Positions 39,919 through 50,618 of a stretch of 64,000 nt of DNA are shown here, piece by piece. Source of the stretch: Rotaria macrura (lineage: Eukaryota; Rotifera; Eurotatoria; Philodinida; Philodinidae); the NCBI GenBank assembly GCA_900239685.1, contig OENT01000312.1, forward strand, positions 62,001 to 126,000, written 5' to 3'. How positions within the stretch are numbered: position 1 is the stretch's first letter; each line of letters opens with the position of its first letter. The position numbers and the translations under genes were made by a program. The notes under the pieces were generated by a model. The model was given only the letters and a program-made list of their open reading frames with translations, searched no databases and was not told the DNA's origin.

Positions 39919-40437
39919 CAGAAATTGTTGAACTTATCTATAACATTTCATCAAGTATGCTCAAGTCACTTTGCTCGAAGAAAATGGATTTCATCTTTAC
40001 ACCTCTGCAATCCAACATCTCATCATATTTTGGATTTTCGTACAGTTGCTTTTCCTCATTATTGGGATCTTCTTGTATTGTATCGATTGGCCTGTCAGGC
40101 TATTAATGATGCTCATCATGCATTTAATTCTACTAATTTAGTCAATCTTTATGTCTTTTCACCAGTTCGATTTAATGAAATAGCTTCTTTTCAATATTCT
40201 ACTTTTCAGCGAAATGTTTTAACTACTAAAAAAACGAACTGTGAAACTATTATCAATGATTATTGCACAGAATCAATTGCTCTCAGTTTTGGACACAAAT
40301 AATCATATTCATTCTTTTCCTGGATGAAGAGTATATACAATATACAATGCAGTTTATTTGAAACCAAATGGAACAGAAGAACCTGTTTGCGATAAGCAGC
40401 TAAAAATAATTCACCACCTCAATTTCAAGTAAGCAAA
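39919..40437 (+). pseudogene. Frameshifted relic of an unrecognised extracellular-type gene
   Basis: A frame running to 40302 encodes a segment with FHQVCSSHFARRKWI and LDFRTVAFPHYWDLLVLY followed by Ser/Asn/Leu-rich sequence. In the -1 frame from about 40240 the sequence continues with AQNQLLSVLDTNNHIHSF, a TGA, then IYNAVYLKPNGTEEPVCD and ends at a GTAAGC donor near 40431. The change of frame plus the TGA suggests decay. The 5' end is cut off by dispersed-repeat copy 2. I do not recognise the family with certainty; it has the flavour of multi-copy rotifer proteins. No domain was assigned. Confidence 0.4.
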
Positions 40438-41225
40438 TATTTTTTCTTGTTATCTAAAACTACTATTGTTAGAAAGAGAAATCATCATTTTATGCCGAGT
40501 AAAGTAGCATAAAAATAGCACCCCATTATGATTATATATGAAAATTATGGCCTAAAGTTCTATAGCGATCCACGTTTATTGTGTGAGAAATATAATGCCA
40601 TTGCTCAAGTGACTGAAAGAAAAACCAAAAAAACCTTCTTCCGTATTTTTCGATCAGTGTTTTGAAAGACAATCTGCCAGAGTTGTTATTTGATTTTAGC
40701 CTAGATTTTTAGAATATCGAATTAAGGGACTATCTAGCAATGTTTGAAAATGAGGTATAATCGTCATGATGACTCTGTCCTTTGTGAAAATGTGCCACTC
40801 TTCTAGTAAAATTATATTCTATATGAAATTAGTAACAAAAAGTAGCCAACTAGAAAAGATCATTGTTCGCAAAGCCTACATAGTATCTCAGTAGATATTA
40901 GTCAGACTATCGTACCCTCCTTCTTCGTACCGTCGGGCACTAGATGATGTTAAATACGTTTTGGTACTGAAAAGGTTTTCAATTAGGTTACAAAATAAAA
41001 GAAAAGATTAGTCATATGTGCAAATGTACATATGAGTCATCTAAATGATCGTAATCTGATGAACTCTGACCAAATCTGAAAATTAAATCTCCTAGCATTC
41101 ATCATAGCACTTCATTGAAAAGATTATTTATCTGATTTTATATAATTAACAGTACTGTCTTATTTGATATCGCACGTGTTAGCGTCAGTGTTGGATCACA
41201 CTAACGCTAAACGATGATTAAGATG

Positions 41226-41298
41226 CGCCTTCTAGTCTAATTGGCTTAAGAGAACAGCCCGGATAGCAAGAGGTGCTGGTTCGATTCCTGCGAAGTTC
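41226..41298 (+). pseudogene. tRNA-like element / SINE head with perfect Pol III A and B boxes
   Basis: TAGTCTAATTGG (41233-41244) fits the A-box consensus and GGTTCGATTCC (41278-41288) fits the B-box consensus exactly, at normal spacing. The T arm pairs at four of five positions (GCTGG/CCTGC), and the inner four acceptor pairs form (CTTC/GAAG). The outer acceptor does not pair and the anticodon arm is unclear, so a working tRNA is unlikely. A T5 tract just downstream (about 41302) could terminate Pol III. It could be a tRNA pseudogene or the head of a tRNA-derived SINE. Confidence 0.55.
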
Positions 41299-41513
41299 AC
41301 TTTTTCATCGTTCTGTCACGTAACAGCAGTGACACTGCTTATCCCTTTCGTTCTATATCTCATATATATCTCTTTCCTTGCCTTTCCTTTCCTATTCATT
41401 CCTTTCTATATCGCTCACATATGAAGCTAACAGCACGTTATATTCATACAAGTGTTGATCATTTTCAAAAATGTGAATGAAAGTCATATAACTTTAGATT
41501 CCTGGATTAAGGT

Positions 41514-41525
41514 TGTGGGTGTGGG
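41514..41525 (+). repeat. Two exact TGTGGG units (telomere-like)
   Basis: TGTGGGTGTGGG followed by CGAG. About 30 nt downstream lies ACATCCACG, a partial complement, as in the similar structure at 55188. Confidence 0.6.
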
Positions 41526-42532
41526 CGAGTCTTCTCTACTACAGAACAATCTACATCCACGTTCTTGTCTATCGAGCTATGTTTTTAGTTTTTTCTGAAA
41601 AAATGTTCATATCGAGAAGTAATCGAGATAAATTGAGCAACCAAAGTATTTGAACGCTCATAGATAATTCGATTCTAAATCGATGATTCACCTGGATTTG
41701 AACGTATACTAAAAGAAATAACAACAACTCTTGTATTTATTATAGATAATAATCAATCAACGCTTAGCGATATCTAGCGACAATTAATTTTTGAAAAGGA
41801 CAACATCTCGATAATATGGATCAGTCGAAAATGGTGAATAGGCTATCGAATATTCGTATGATTTCATTCTTTTTCCATAAATATGTTAGACAGTGAGAGA
41901 TCGAAATAACTAACGAGGAAGTATGCTCACCTGTCGAAAGTTGTTTGATCTCATATTTGGATTATATGATTAGTTCTCTTTAAGGTTAAGAAAAGTTTTT
42001 AAAAACCTAGGGTTCACAGCCTTCTTGTTTTAAGATTTAATATTGTGCATATTCTCTACCATTCGCGTCATTTCAAAGCAAAGAGACGGTATTATTTTGC
42101 CTAGTTTTCTTCTTTAGTTGCAGAATAACGGTACTGAATCAATCTAACAATATCTTTAGAGTCACAGAACATGTTGAATAAAAAAATTTCAAATGGGATG
42201 CAGCAAAATGTAGGTTCTATGTTCTGCAAAGAAAAATTTTTTGACACATGATATTTCGATTTAGGAAGAACAGACTCAAACTCATTTATGCTCTTCTTAA
42301 CAGAGACAGAAACGAATAGAAAATCTCGATTGTATTCGATTCGTTTTCGATCTCTGCTTCTTAATGTCATTGAGATTTGCCTGCAATCGAAATATGAAGT
42401 CAAATGCCGCTCCCATAATTAGGGATGCTTCGATATAAGTTTTATTGGAATATTACATATAATATTTTTAAGAGAATCATGATTTGCTTCTAGATTAGGT
42501 ATAATACAATTTGCGCACATCAATATTTTTTT

Positions 42533-43103
42533 ATGACTGAAAATCATTCGGAAACGTCACAAAAAAGTACCCAGGTGAAAACATACGCTACGTATACGGC
42601 TCCTTACCGTCAAGTACGGAGCGTATACTGCAGTAAACCTGGTTCATGATTTACGACAGTATTTTAACGGAAATACGGCCGTATCCGATTGATATCGGAT
42701 ACAAATACAGCAAAAGTCCGGTGAAAATGCGGTCCTAAATCATGGACCTGGTTTACGGTACTAATACGTTCGTTTATGGTGTAACTACTGCGTAGAAATG
42801 GCAGTTTACGGTGAAGTTACGGTAATTTAACGTCAACCGTAACCTTCCCCCTGAGTAATAAGGTACAACAAATGTACTGCAAATAGAGTTAGTCAGCAAA
42901 ATAAAATTATTTTTTCATTTTAGTTGACATCATTATCAAAAGATGACTTAATTGAGATAATTCGTGCATTTCAAAATGAGAAAGCAACAGAAAAAACAAT
43001 TTATATATCTAATGAAAAGGAAGAGGTAATTAAAGAAATCTTTCATTTATATAAACGTTTAAGAATAGCTGATAGACGGTGCGTGGCTCGTCAAATAGAA
43101 TAA
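42533..43103 (+). CDS. Small two-exon gene, 73 aa, unknown function
   Basis: Exon 1 (42533-42574) encodes MTENHSETSQKSTQ and ends at a GTGAAA donor. Exon 2 (42924-43103) follows a T-rich tract and TAG acceptor. Joined in phase 0 they give 73 aa. The second exon is charged and helical (SKDDLIEIIRAFQNEK, then EEVIKEIFHLYKRLRIADRR) and ends VARQIE. The composition and clean frame look like a small conserved helical protein, but I do not recognise it. Its single 349-nt intron is filled by a foldback element. It is the only intact gene I can support between 32 and 64 kb. It could instead be a terminal exon pair of a larger gene, but nothing upstream joins convincingly. Confidence 0.5.
42576..42860. 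repeat. Foldback element inside the intron of the 73-aa gene
   Basis: CAGTAAACCTGGTTCATGAT on the left is mirrored by ATCATGGACCTGGTTTACGG about 100 nt later. The centre is itself palindromic (GTATCCGAT then ATATCGGATAC). The flanks are rich in TTTACGGT and its complement. It fits a small inverted-repeat transposable element (MITE-like), but termini and target duplication were not resolved. Confidence 0.6.
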
Positions 43104-43667
43104 GAACTGTTTGTAAAAAGAATGTAGATGAAAGAGTTCAATTCACTTTGCTTCAAGTTCTTTTTGGGATATTTGTATTAGAAAGAAACATAAGTAGATA
43201 TAGAGCAAAATATTGATTTCCATCACTTTTACAAGCAGTGCTTTGCCTATAAAGGAGCTGGTTCATCAATTAGGTTTTATCAAAAGAATTACTTAACAGT
43301 TTTTTTTCACCTAAAGCTGAATTTCCAAAGTACTAAAAAACACACGAGACAACCGATAGTGCACACAGTGCGAACAGAAATCATCCTTTTCTTCCCATTA
43401 AAGTCAATTACTGATCAATTATATCGGGCGGTCAAGATCAAATCGTGATTCTAGTACACGTATTTCGAAAATAATTAATTTTCGACTAATACATAAAAAT
43501 AAAATATTTCTATGAAAAGAGTCACCATGAAATTATCTAAAAATAAAATGCAATACTATTTCCGATAAAATACTTTCCTTCAATTAACGTCATCGGACAA
43601 ACTAGCTCTGTAGAGGAAAGCTATCCACTCTTTAAAGAAGCCCTTGTCTCACACAGGCTCCCATATA
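43104..43667. other. Gene-free stretch
   Basis: I see nothing beyond AT-rich DNA between the small gene and the long palindrome. Confidence 0.5.
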
Positions 43668-44047
43668 GGTATGCATCAGTGCTAAATAATCGATATCAAA
43701 GATGAATGTTTTTTGATATCTGAAACCCCCAGTCCCTACCAAACCTTCAGCGCAGTTTTAGCCGATTTCGATTAGGCTAGCCAACGGTACTATCAAAATT
43801 TACAGAACTAGATGAAAAGAAAAAACGACTGGGGGCGTTTGGTAAAATAACCAAAAATTTCGAGTTTTGACCAAACGCCCCCAGTCGTTTATTCTTTTCA
43901 TCTAGTTCTGTAAATTTTGATAGTACCGTTGGCTAGCCTAATCGAAATCGGCTAAAACTGCGCTGAAGGTTTGTTAGGGATTGGGGGTTTTAGATATCAA
44001 AAAACATTTATCTTTGATATCGACTATTAAGCACTGGTGCGTACCTA
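43668..44047. repeat. Long near-perfect palindrome (foldback element), ~176-bp arms
   Basis: The left arm (43668-43843) and right arm (43870-44047) are near-exact reverse complements around a 26-nt loop. The innermost arms are essentially perfect: ACGACTGGGGGCGTTTGGT against ACCAAACGCCCCCAGTCGT. Mismatches increase toward the outer ends (for example GCTAAATAATCGATATC against the complement of GATATCGACTATTAAGC). High arm similarity suggests recent formation or ongoing arm-to-arm conversion. A foldback transposon or a locally made inverted duplication are both possible. Confidence 0.85.
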
Positions 44048-44549
44048 CTCCCATAGTAACTTTATTTTTAGAGAATTTCATAGTGACACTTTGCATAGAA
44101 TTATGTTATTTAGGTGTATTAGTTGAATAGAAATTATTGCCTAAATACTGAACTCGACGTTTAAGTTTAATCTTGACACTTCGATAATCAGAAAAATTGT
44201 TTTATTTACCAATTTATTCACTTCAGAAAGCGTTAGGAGAAACAAACAAAAGATAAGCTACTAGTTTAGTTTAAGAATGACTCAGCTTTTATTCAATATG
44301 CATATGAATAAGATTCCTGTGAAACTAAGTTAGATATAAATTAAGAGCGTTATAAAATAATTTCTATCGCCAATAAGTTTTACAGAAGATCAGACAATAG
44401 TATATCCTCTCAAAAATGCTGAATAAATTCTATTTATATGTACATAAGCAATTCGCTTCTCTATGCTCTTCTATCTGTCCCTTAAGTTTGATATTTTGGT
44501 GAAAGTAATTAAAGATCAAAACGAAACTAGCGTTCTTTTATTCATTTAT
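44048..44549. other. Gene-free spacer
   Basis: No gene or repeat recognised between the palindrome and dispersed-repeat copy 3. Confidence 0.5.
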
Positions 44550-45372
44550 GAGCCATTGCACGTAAGCCACGACAGGAATGAAGGAAGGTTGCTCAATCGA
44601 CCATCTCTGATCTCATTCATTTTCACATGTGTGATAGAGGTAACTGTTTGATGATGTTTGGCGCAAACCGAATAAAAATTATTCATCCGTTCATTTTTTA
44701 TTCAAATTTTACCAAAAAGCCCCACAATCCATGGCCTAGTGCAATCCGCGCATTGTTTTGCCTGTATCCTGAGAACGGCTCGACCGAATCAGCTGAAATA
44801 TTGTAGAAACAATTACTGTTGATGGTGCTTTCAGTGGAATAAGTTTCAATCGAAATGCTTGTACCGTTGGTTTTCTGTAAGTACCCTTTTGTGGGCCAAA
44901 ATGTCGATTTTAGCCACTTGTGAGGCCCTATATCTAGCGACGAGTACATGTTAGAGTCTTGAAATTGTTATAGTAGCGAGATCTCAATGACGTCTCATTG
45001 CACAGAAAGTTGCAAGTTGGTGAAACGAAGTAACCGTTTTTAGTAGCCTGCACAAAACCTGATTTTTGCTAAAATCGAGATTTCGGCTATTGGCGGTCTC
45101 AAAAAATATGGAACAGCTAATGAGCAGAGTACTTGGCCCTGAGAGACACAAATTTTCTCTACCACCTGGTGAAAAAATCAGCGTCGGATCTCTATGGGAG
45201 GATTGGCCATCGGGGCTTCGCGGTGAGCCCCACATTAGGATAAGTAACTTTTAGCCCACGGTCTCAGGAGTGGTGAAAAAATGAATTAATCATCACACTT
45301 AGGTAAATTTTCACAGAGAAAACGATGGTGACAACATCAAGTATGTGTTCATATTCAAAATTCAGGAGGGGG
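44550..45372 (+). repeat. Dispersed repeat family, copy 3
   Basis: Same order of landmarks as copy 1: GTAAGCCAC, GATGTTTGGCGC, TGTATCCTGAGAAC, CCCTATATCTAGCGA, GATTTCGGCT, GGATCTCTATGGGAG, AAGTATGTGTTCAT. It ends near GGAGGGGGTACC. Divergence from copy 1 is visible in most lines but collinearity is complete. Confidence 0.75.
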
Positions 45373-45764
45373 TACCTGGGGGAGGCGCAATAATGAGCAT
45401 CTTTCGAATTCTATTTTGATAACGTAAATGAAAAAGTTTGGTATATTCGGAGTACGTTGAGGTTAGCAGTAGATCATATGTGTGTTCAAAATCAACGAGA
45501 TGTTTATTCATGCACTTTCAATATTAACATTTTCATTGAGAATGTGTGATGTACGAGGAAGAGTTACTAATTGTTCATACGCTATCGTTGAAAAGAGTTG
45601 ACCTTTTTCTTTTCCTTTTCCTCTGTATATTTCATGATAGCTTCTCTCATTGAGGAGATTAAGACTAATCGAGCATGACAAAGATGAGATAGAGAAGGAA
45701 AAGAAAAAGAAAAAAGTGATAAATAGAGAAGAATAGTTATCAATTACTACTTCATCATATAATA
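45373..45764. other. Upstream region of the transposase-like pseudogene
   Basis: Short AT-rich stretch before the first ATG of the pseudogene. The open frame on the opposite strand (about 45508-45867) overlaps the pseudogene start and shows no features of its own. Confidence 0.4.
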
Positions 45765-48700
45765 ATGTCTGATCAACGATCATACTATTGTCGTGGTCGG
45801 GGTGTACCGCCTTATCTTCTCTCTCGGAAAGGATCTGATTCCAGTATTTACAGTGATGGGGCCTCAATAATCTTCGTGCCTAGTCTCTCAATTACATCAG
45901 CAAAGGACACTAGTTATTCATCTGCGCCACTTGATACGTGGAGCGTCTCGTCTGTAAGTACCTGGTCAACTTCTGCTTACGCTCATAGAACATCCAACTC
46001 TTTGGCGCAGATTAATTTTGAAAGTAACTCTGGTTGTGTGGCTCGATCAATGACTGATGTACCAGGAACCATTGGAGTTGTAAGTCACTTAACTAATGCC
46101 TGCAATCAGTCAGTAATCAATTCTATTAATTTTTATGATAAAAAGGAACATGAAGATACTGCCTCTGGAATACCGTTTTCTAATAATACTCCAAGTTTCC
46201 TACCCGATTTTATTCAAAACCAAAGTTTTTCTATGGATACATGTGAAACTGATTATGATGATGCAAATGCCTGCACTGGTCCAGAGCATATGTTTACGTC
46301 ATATATACCATACCTTACTGACAACGAAGAGAAGCGAGGAGACGAGTCTCCTGGTTAGTTGAGTTTTTATAAATTTTTTCATCCGATCTTCATGCTTGTT
46401 TTCAGAAAAGATGCTCATCTATGAATCTGAGGAAGAAAGCATTATTCGTCTTTCTGATGAGCCATTGGTCTCCATCAATTATGACCGATGTTATTTATGG
46501 GGAGATCAAAGAATGGCTGTATGTAGACCATCATCACATCGTAAGAAATTCTAGCTAACTAAGCTATTCTAGTCATGTCTCTCAACTTAGATTATTTTGG
46601 CTGGGTACAAGAATGCACCAGTTTTGCTTCTTTGGTTCCAAGAGATATTCGGCCTTATCTGAAGCATATCCGCGTTATTTCAAAGATTGAAGAAGACGAC
46701 AGTATAATTAACGAGAGGAATTTGATTGTTAATCGACTGTTACTAAAAAATATTTGTATTGATGATACCATATCAATATGTCCTAAGCATAGAAGCTCAT
46801 TTGGTATCGATTGGTGTGACGTAAGTTCTACATGCCATCATCCTGATCATGATCCGTAGCGTCGATCATCGGCGTCTGATTGTCGTAGAGCTAATCTTGT
46901 GATGTGCTCAAAGATCAAAGGATTTCCACTTGGCGGAAGGTATGGTGTTTTCACTTATTTTGATATTTCGATAAGGTCAGTACACTCTGGTTTTAGATGG
47001 TGCTCGAAGCACAGAAAAATTATGGCAGTGACTGAAGATCCTATATCAATTGGCGAACAATCTCAATTTACAAACAATCTCAATTTACAAACAAAAACTC
47101 ATTCATAATCGAAGATGATCGAGAAACAATGAACCGAATCTTGGGTGAAGCAAGTTTAAGTCCAATTCGATGTCAAACAAGGAAAACGCTTCAGCGCCAA
47201 TCAAAAAGCAGTCTTCGTCGTTTGCTGCCAAAACTGAGCCGAGGCGCTCATAGTTTTCAAAGTATACTTTTAATAGAAACAACGTTATCGTCAATTTATA
47301 ATATTTCAATTATAGCAAAGTTAGCAGAAACACTGGCTCCAGGTCAGGGGAAGAATTACTTCAACTGGCCGGGCTCGATAACGACGCCGAAAAACATCAA
47401 GCTATTAATGTGTTCGTCAATAATGAAATAGTTCACAATCTTCAAGAAATATATGATATGTATGTTCAAAAAAAGATACCCTTCGTCGAACAAGTTCGGA
47501 TTCTCTCTTTGTTACCTCGTTCATGGGGATACGGAAAGATCATGGAAATATTTGGCTGCTCTAGACATGCTATCAAGACTGCTCATCGAATGCGCGACGA
47601 GAACGAGTATATGTTAAAGTCAGAAAAACAACCAATTATTCGACCACGTGCGGATCCTGAAAAAATCAAGCACTTCGTAAGCTGGCTTGTTGAAAGCAAC
47701 ACACTCGTTTCAGGTATAGTTTACTTAGAGGTTTCTCTTACATATGTTACGGTACCGATTACTGAACCGTCTGGTAACAAACCACAGATTACCCTTTAAC
47801 TAACTGGTTTTCCATGTATCTGTCGCCTAATATCCAGATCGATTTCATTCTTTGTTTCGTTGTATAGCTAGGATTCTTTTCTTAATAGGTACCTACGGTC
47901 TAATTACTCTTCGCATGGACAGTGGTGACAAAGTTGAATTATCAAAACTGATTCTTCAATCTCAAAGGACTCATGCTATTGCTAATTACAGGAAATACTG
48001 TGAAGAGACTGATTTTGAAGGTCTTGGCAGCAGAAAACTGTTCGACATTCTCAATAGTCTCAAACTTGCGCAACAACGAGTTATAGCTGGGCTTGACGAC
48101 TTTGTAGTCGAAGGTGTTGAAGCATGGTATTCTCTATCGAGTAAGAGAGATTGGAAGTGAAATCGAGATTTTAACAGCATCGACTCCTGTTTTCTTTTCA
48201 TCAGATATCGTGGAAGCAATGTCTATTCCACAGGTCGACCGGAAGCGCTTACTGAAACAAGTTGATATGGCTGAGCAGTATCAAAAAACGAATCATAGCG
48301 GCCATTGCTCGGATAATTCTGAATTCATCACACATTGCACTACATTTGGTCTCAGTGATCCTGAGTGTCTTCAGCATCACTCTGATTGTACTCGACCACA
48401 TACTTCAGAATGTCCCGATTGTATTAATATTATTATGACACTCGATGAGATTGGTGAAAGAATTGAGAAAATCATTCATGAAGAGATCAAGCGTGAGGCG
48501 AAATACGACTTCGATAACGCAACTCAGCATATANTCATTTCACAGATGAAAGACGACGAGGCATTCTGCACATTCGACTGGGGCCAGAAGATTCTACCCC
48601 AAGAGTATCGAGAGAGCCAAAGCACGTACTTTGGAAAAAAAGGAATGTCTGTACTTGTCGGCTCATTCGTCTGGAAAAATTCATCTACAAACACTGGGAC

Positions 48701-50049
48701 CTATAAAACTAATACTACTTCTACTATACCTGTATTTGATACTGAGTCTTATATTCTTGCACTAACTAATGCTGCTCAAACAGATCTCGATTCTCTAAGT
48801 GCCAGCGAGATTATAATTAAGCAATTCATAGAAGATCACAGACAAATAAAAAAGTTACACAAGCGCACGGATAATGCAGGCAATTTCTCCTCGCATTCGA
48901 CGCCTGAAGTTGAAAAACTTATTTGTGATCGAGTAAGTTACTGATGAGAATGCAACAATAATAATAACCTAGTTTTGCTTAGATGGGCATCCAGTTATTA
49001 ACTCGAGACTACAGCGAGGTTCAAAAAGGCAAGGACATCTGCGACAGAGTTTGTGGTGTAGCTAAGGCAAGGATGCGTTCGTGGATGTCCACTGGTAAAG
49101 ATTTATTGAACGCTAACGATATCAAGGAAGGCGTGGAATACGCTGGAGGTGTGAAGTACACTAAAGTAGCAGTTGCAGAAATTATACCAGGGATGGGTAC
49201 GTATCTAACCTTAAATTAACGAACCCATGATATTTACCCATTTCTTTTTGCAGGTACTTTAGGCAAGACCAACGTACCAAACATTTCGGCTATTCGTTCG
49301 ACTCAATACAGCTCAAATTATATGAGTGTTCAAGGCTTCCAACGTTGGCAATTGAGTTCGTGTACCCTACAAGAGAATTGATTTTGAAACCAATACGAGA
49401 TTTACTAATCCCTTCATGATCACAATCAATGATAAAGAGCCTGCTGTTGTATCGAAGAAGTAAAAACGTTATGTTCTATTTTCCATGACTTTTGTTTCCA
49501 TTTAGGAGAACCGACCGTGAGCATCACGAGTTTTTAATGTGTCCTGTGGCAGGATGCACCAGCACTTTCGAGTCTAGCACTGATCTCGACTCACACATCG
49601 CAGCCAATTTACATCAAATTCCACCGCCAAACCCGAGAACATCCAATGATATCTTACGGCTTCATCTGATCGAGACTGTAAGGTTATCAAATATTCAATC
49701 ACTGCAAAACGCAACTAAAATTAAAACAACAACGAACTCCTCAAGTGCCGATATGTCTGTTTCTATTCATTATCAACATGTTTCATCGGCAGGATGGGCT
49801 TTGCGTACTCGCAAACATAATACACCAATGAGTGAAAAGACAAAACGCTTTATCCAAGATATGTGGCTCAATTCGTAAACTGCTCGCTTAAAGCTTACTC
49901 CTGAGTAAGTACAACAGCAGATTCGAACCCAAAGAGACAATAAAACTGGCGAAAAATTATTTCAACCTGAGGAATACGCAACTATAAATCAAATCAAATA
50001 CCGCTTCAGAAAAGTGGGAGCGAAATATAATATTACTGCTAAGCAATAA
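45765..50049 (+). pseudogene. Transposase-like multi-exon pseudogene with RNase-H-type acidic motifs and a C2H2 finger
   Basis: Reconstructed exon remnants: 45765-46353, 46406-46540, 46573-46939, 46997-47261, 47321-47713, 47889-48140, 48205-48932, 48983-49196, 49254 to about 49470, and 49506-50049, joined by short GT-AG introns. Landmarks in order: a Ser/Thr-rich N-terminus; ICPKHR and CHHPDH (probable zinc ligands); WGYGKIMEIFGCSRHAIKTA (helical, DNA-binding-like); CPDC; FDWGQKILPQEYRESQS; KRTDNAGNFSSHS; QKGKDICDRVCGVAKARMRS; then a finger (CPVAGC with a His-x5-His) and PMSEKTKRFIQDMW. I recall this order from an uncharacterised invertebrate family; the spaced Asp residues suggest an RNase-H-fold nuclease, but that is inference. 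Breaks: TAG at 46857-46859, a frameshifting 17-bp duplication at 47058-47091, a frame change near 49350, and TAA codons at 49876 and 49906. N at 48534. It encodes no intact protein. Confidence 0.72.
47058..47091 (+). repeat. 17-bp tandem duplication causing a frameshift
   Basis: CAATCTCAATTTACAAA occurs twice head to tail (47058-47074 and 47075-47091) inside the fourth exon remnant. The sequence after the second copy reads on in the pseudogene's frame only if one unit is ignored; with both present the frame hits TAA at 47106-47108. Confidence 0.8.
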
Positions 50050-50430
50050 TTGATCGTCGAACTTATAGAAGAAAATAAGCAGTAACTTTGTGTAGCATCT
50101 TTAATCATTAACCTTTAGTTGCTTAGTTCCTAGTCGATAATACTAATCATATTTGTATCGAATAAAGGAATATTCCAAATCGTCTAGGGAACATGTTTGC
50201 AGTTCAATTTGATGGTAGAATCGCCTCCGATACTGCAAATTCTAGAGGGAAACCTGCATTTCCTTGAAACAATTTAGCTGCTCTTATTCAATATTCAAAA
50301 CGTTGATAGTTTGAAGAATTATGAAAGCACACTGCGTTTTAAAAGAGTGGTTTGATGGCTAATATTCCCGTTTTACTTCTGAATAAGTCATTGTTTCTTT
50401 ATTTTTATAATATTTCCTTTCCTTTTAAAA

Positions 50431-50470
50431 AGCTGTTAGCGCAATCCCTTACGGGATTAAATATGTGAAA
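50431..50470 (+). other. Short stem-loop, copy A (GTTAGCGC leader)
   Basis: AAAAAGCTGTTAGCGC is followed by AATCCC-TTAC-GGGATT, a six-base-pair stem with a four-base loop, then AAATATGTGAAAC. It pairs as a family with copy B at 50576-50618. Confidence 0.55.
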
Positions 50471-50575
50471 CACGATGTAATTGCTTTTAACAGTCGCAGA
50501 AATCTTGCTTTCTTTCATGAACAATGCTAGCCATTTACTAATGATTTCTCACTTACCTACTAGATCTGGAATAAA

Positions 50576-50618
50576 AAAGCTAGTTAGCGCAGCCCCGTTG
50601 GGGCTAAAATGTGGAACT
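50576..50618 (+). other. Short stem-loop, copy B (GTTAGCGC leader)
   Basis: AAAAAAGCTAGTTAGCGC is followed by AGCCCC-GTT-GGGGCT, then AAAATGTGGAAC. Compared with copy A, two stem pairs changed on both strands (A-T to G-C and T-A to C-G), so pairing is kept. Confidence 0.55.

Larger units (their letters stand above)
40438..42532. other. Gene-free stretch with small structured elements
   Basis: No exon chain is visible. It contains an inverted repeat at 41178-41212 (GTTAGCGTCAGTGT against ACACTAACGCTAAAC, loop of six), the tRNA-like element at 41226-41298 and TGTGGG units at 41514-41525. The rest is unremarkable AT-rich DNA. Confidence 0.5.

Noticed and set aside
46821..46910. Possible intron (GTAAGT...AAAG) that would remove the TAG at 46857
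   Set aside because: The stretch encodes family-like residues (CHHPDH and the RRANLVMCSKI part), so it reads as coding with a nonsense codon.
46575..50049. Idea that TAA/TAG codons in the transposase-like gene encode glutamine (a ciliate-type code, foreign origin)
   Set aside because: Several stops sit near where Gln would fit, but the gene also has a 17-bp frameshift and a frame change, and the introns look like those of the host genes. Simple decay explains it.
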